From assembly GCA_945829235.1 (NCBI GenBank), contig CALZUA010000030.1, positions 1 through 38,705 on the forward strand: DNA of 38,705 nucleotides, read 5' to 3'. Position 1 is the first letter of the stretch; each line of letters begins with the position of its first letter. The stretch is from an uncultured Clostridia bacterium (GTDB taxonomy: Bacteria; Bacillota; Clostridia; Oscillospirales; Ruminococcaceae). The translations under genes and the position numbers were made by a program. Shown one piece after another: positions 37,020 to 38,705 of the stretch. The notes beneath the pieces are model-generated. The model ran no database searches, was not told the origin of the DNA, and saw nothing but the letters and a program-made list of their open reading frames with translations.

Positions 37020-37472
37020 ATGAAATGTCCCGAATGCGGTTGTGAGGAAAGCAAGGTTATCGATTCGCGGCCAACGGAAAATAAGGTTCGCCGCCGCCGC
37101 GAGTGCATACAGTGCGGCGCGAGGTTCACTACTTACGAAATTATCGAGGAAGTTCCGCTGATGGTCATCAAAAAGGACCACACCATCGAGCCGTTTGACC
37201 GCGAGAAGCTGGTTGACAAGCTCTGCCGCGCGACCGTCAAGCGTCCTGTTTCTCTGGAAACTATTGACAATATTGTCGAGGATATCGCCGCGGAGCTGAA
37301 AAATTCGCTCACCCGCGAGGTTACATCGGACAAAATCGGCGAGGCTGTCCTGAAAAGACTCAAGGAGGTTGACGATGTGGCGTACGTTCGTTTCGCCAGC
37401 GTTTACCGCGATTTTAACGACGTTGACAGCTTTGTTAAAATCATTTCTGAGCTGAAAGATAAAAAAGTTTGA
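37020..37472 (+). CDS. nrdR: Transcriptional repressor NrdR
   Basis: NrdR senses ATP/dATP and represses ribonucleotide reductase genes. The N-terminal zinc ribbon has MKCPECGCEESKVIDSR and RRRRECIQCGARFTTYE (two Cys pairs). The ATP-cone follows: VIKKDHTIEPFDREKLVDKLCRA and VLKRLKEVDDVAYVRFASVYRDF. 150 aa, normal. The ATG at 37020 has GAAAGGAG ahead of it; upstream TTG codons overlap the promoter. It stands just ahead of an rRNA operon. Confidence 0.97.
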   Translation: MKCPECGCEESKVIDSRPTENKVRRRRECIQCGARFTTYEIIEEVPLMVIKKDHTIEPFDREKLVDKLCRATVKRPVSLETIDNIVEDIAAELKNSLTREVTSDKIGEAVLKRLKEVDDVAYVRFASVYRDFNDVDSFVKIISELKDKKV

Positions 37473-37490
37473 TTTTTTTCAAAAAAAGTA

Positions 37491-37519
37491 TTGACAAACG
37501 GCAAAAGATGTGTTATAAT
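37491..37519 (+). promoter_or_regulatory. rRNA promoter P1
   Basis: TTGACA (37491-37496), 17-base spacer, TATAAT (37514-37519), full consensus. It starts 18 bases after the nrdR stop. Confidence 0.9.
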
Positions 37520-37602
37520 CTTATGGTGTCACGGAAAAGTTTGCGAAATCAAGCGAATTTCAAAGAATTTTGAAAATTTTTTAAAAAATTTGAAAAAAGT
37601 GC

Positions 37603-37631
37603 TTGACAAATGCAAAAAGATGTGATATAAT
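37603..37631 (+). promoter_or_regulatory. rRNA promoter P2
   Basis: TTGACA (37603-37608), 17-base spacer, TATAAT (37626-37631). The spacers of P1 and P2 are alike (GCAAAA-GATGTG), so they look like a tandem copy 112 bases apart. Confidence 0.92.
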
Positions 37632-37682
37632 AATCAAGTCGCCGCGAGAGAGCTCGGGAGAGCGAAACGAGCGAGCGGCACC

Positions 37683-37695
37683 TGTTCCTTGAAAA
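37683..37695 (+). promoter_or_regulatory. boxA antitermination element in rRNA leader
   Basis: TGTTCCTTGAAAA closely resembles the rrn boxA (TGCTCTTTGAAAA in textbooks). Further down, CGTGAG-GAAA-CTCACG (37841-37856) is a GNRA hairpin just ahead of 16S. The remaining leader holds no gene. Confidence 0.7.
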
Positions 37696-37867
37696 TTGAA
37701 CAATATGAAGAACGAATTATGACCTTGTCGATTCTGGTTTCTCGGACCAACAGTTTGGGGAACCGATGAGAAACAATAATTTCGGATAAACAGATTGCGT
37801 TTTAAAAAACGCTGCGTTTGTTTATTTGAGCAGATTAGACCGTGAGGAAACTCACGATTTGATACAA

Positions 37868-38705
<838 letters not shown>

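Overview
The window reads as a chromosomal segment of an anaerobic, low-to-mid-GC Clostridia bacterium, most likely in the Ruminococcaceae/Oscillospiraceae group. The evidence is a 16S rRNA 5' part of clostridial type at the right end, endospore genes (spo0A, spoIIP, spoIIR), an NADH-linked [FeFe]-hydrogenase operon, sigma-A promoters of the TTGACA-N17-TATAAT type throughout, a SAM-I riboswitch on metK and a Leu T-box on leuA.

Layout. 1-2445: 3' part of fusA, then tuf. 2446-6484: an accessory three-gene operon (HTH-PIN-ankyrin protein, radical SAM/SPASM-like protein, kinase-HAD-phosphoribosyltransferase fusion) behind a strong promoter with an operator-like palindrome; a 17-codon ORF follows it. 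6734-7942: spoIIP with a sigma-E-like promoter. 7929-11416 (minus): a BrxHI-like helicase and BrxD-like ATPase without the rest of a BREX locus. 11544-15214: cca, a structured intergenic repeat, spo0A with tandem 0A boxes upstream, and convergent spoIIR. 15401-22632: hprK, a ROK glucokinase, murB and rapZ, then an insert (phage-like regulators, an ImmA/IrrE protease, a flavin reductase) where yvcK would be expected, then whiA and a ferredoxin. 22800-23105: a second, inverted copy of the repeat. 23117-25652 (minus): a SpoIID-like peptidoglycan-binding protein and its coupled partner. 25818-27307: an orphan phage terminase pair. 27323-27526 (minus): a candidate structured small RNA with its own promoter and terminator. 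27753-28202: a small membrane-anchored protein. 28384-32607 (minus): hydCBA. 32865-34231 (minus): metK with its riboswitch. 34307-36395: T-box and leuA. Then a small membrane protein, nrdR and an rRNA operon with two promoters.

How the genes fit together. The core genes cover translation (fusA, tuf, cca, rRNA), carbon signalling and cell wall (hprK, glk, murB, rapZ, whiA), fermentation (hydABC), one-carbon and leucine metabolism (metK, leuA), nucleotide-reductase control (nrdR) and sporulation. Between them sit short accessory modules.

The best candidates for something undescribed are the HTH-PIN-ankyrin / radical SAM / kinase-HAD-PRTase operon, the small RNA at 27323-27492, the paired 3'UTR repeat with compensatory changes in its stem, and the 24-nt tandem repeat inside the leuA T-box leader. 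Spo0A also has Glu at the phospho-acceptor position. All functional statements are from reading motifs; no database search was run.
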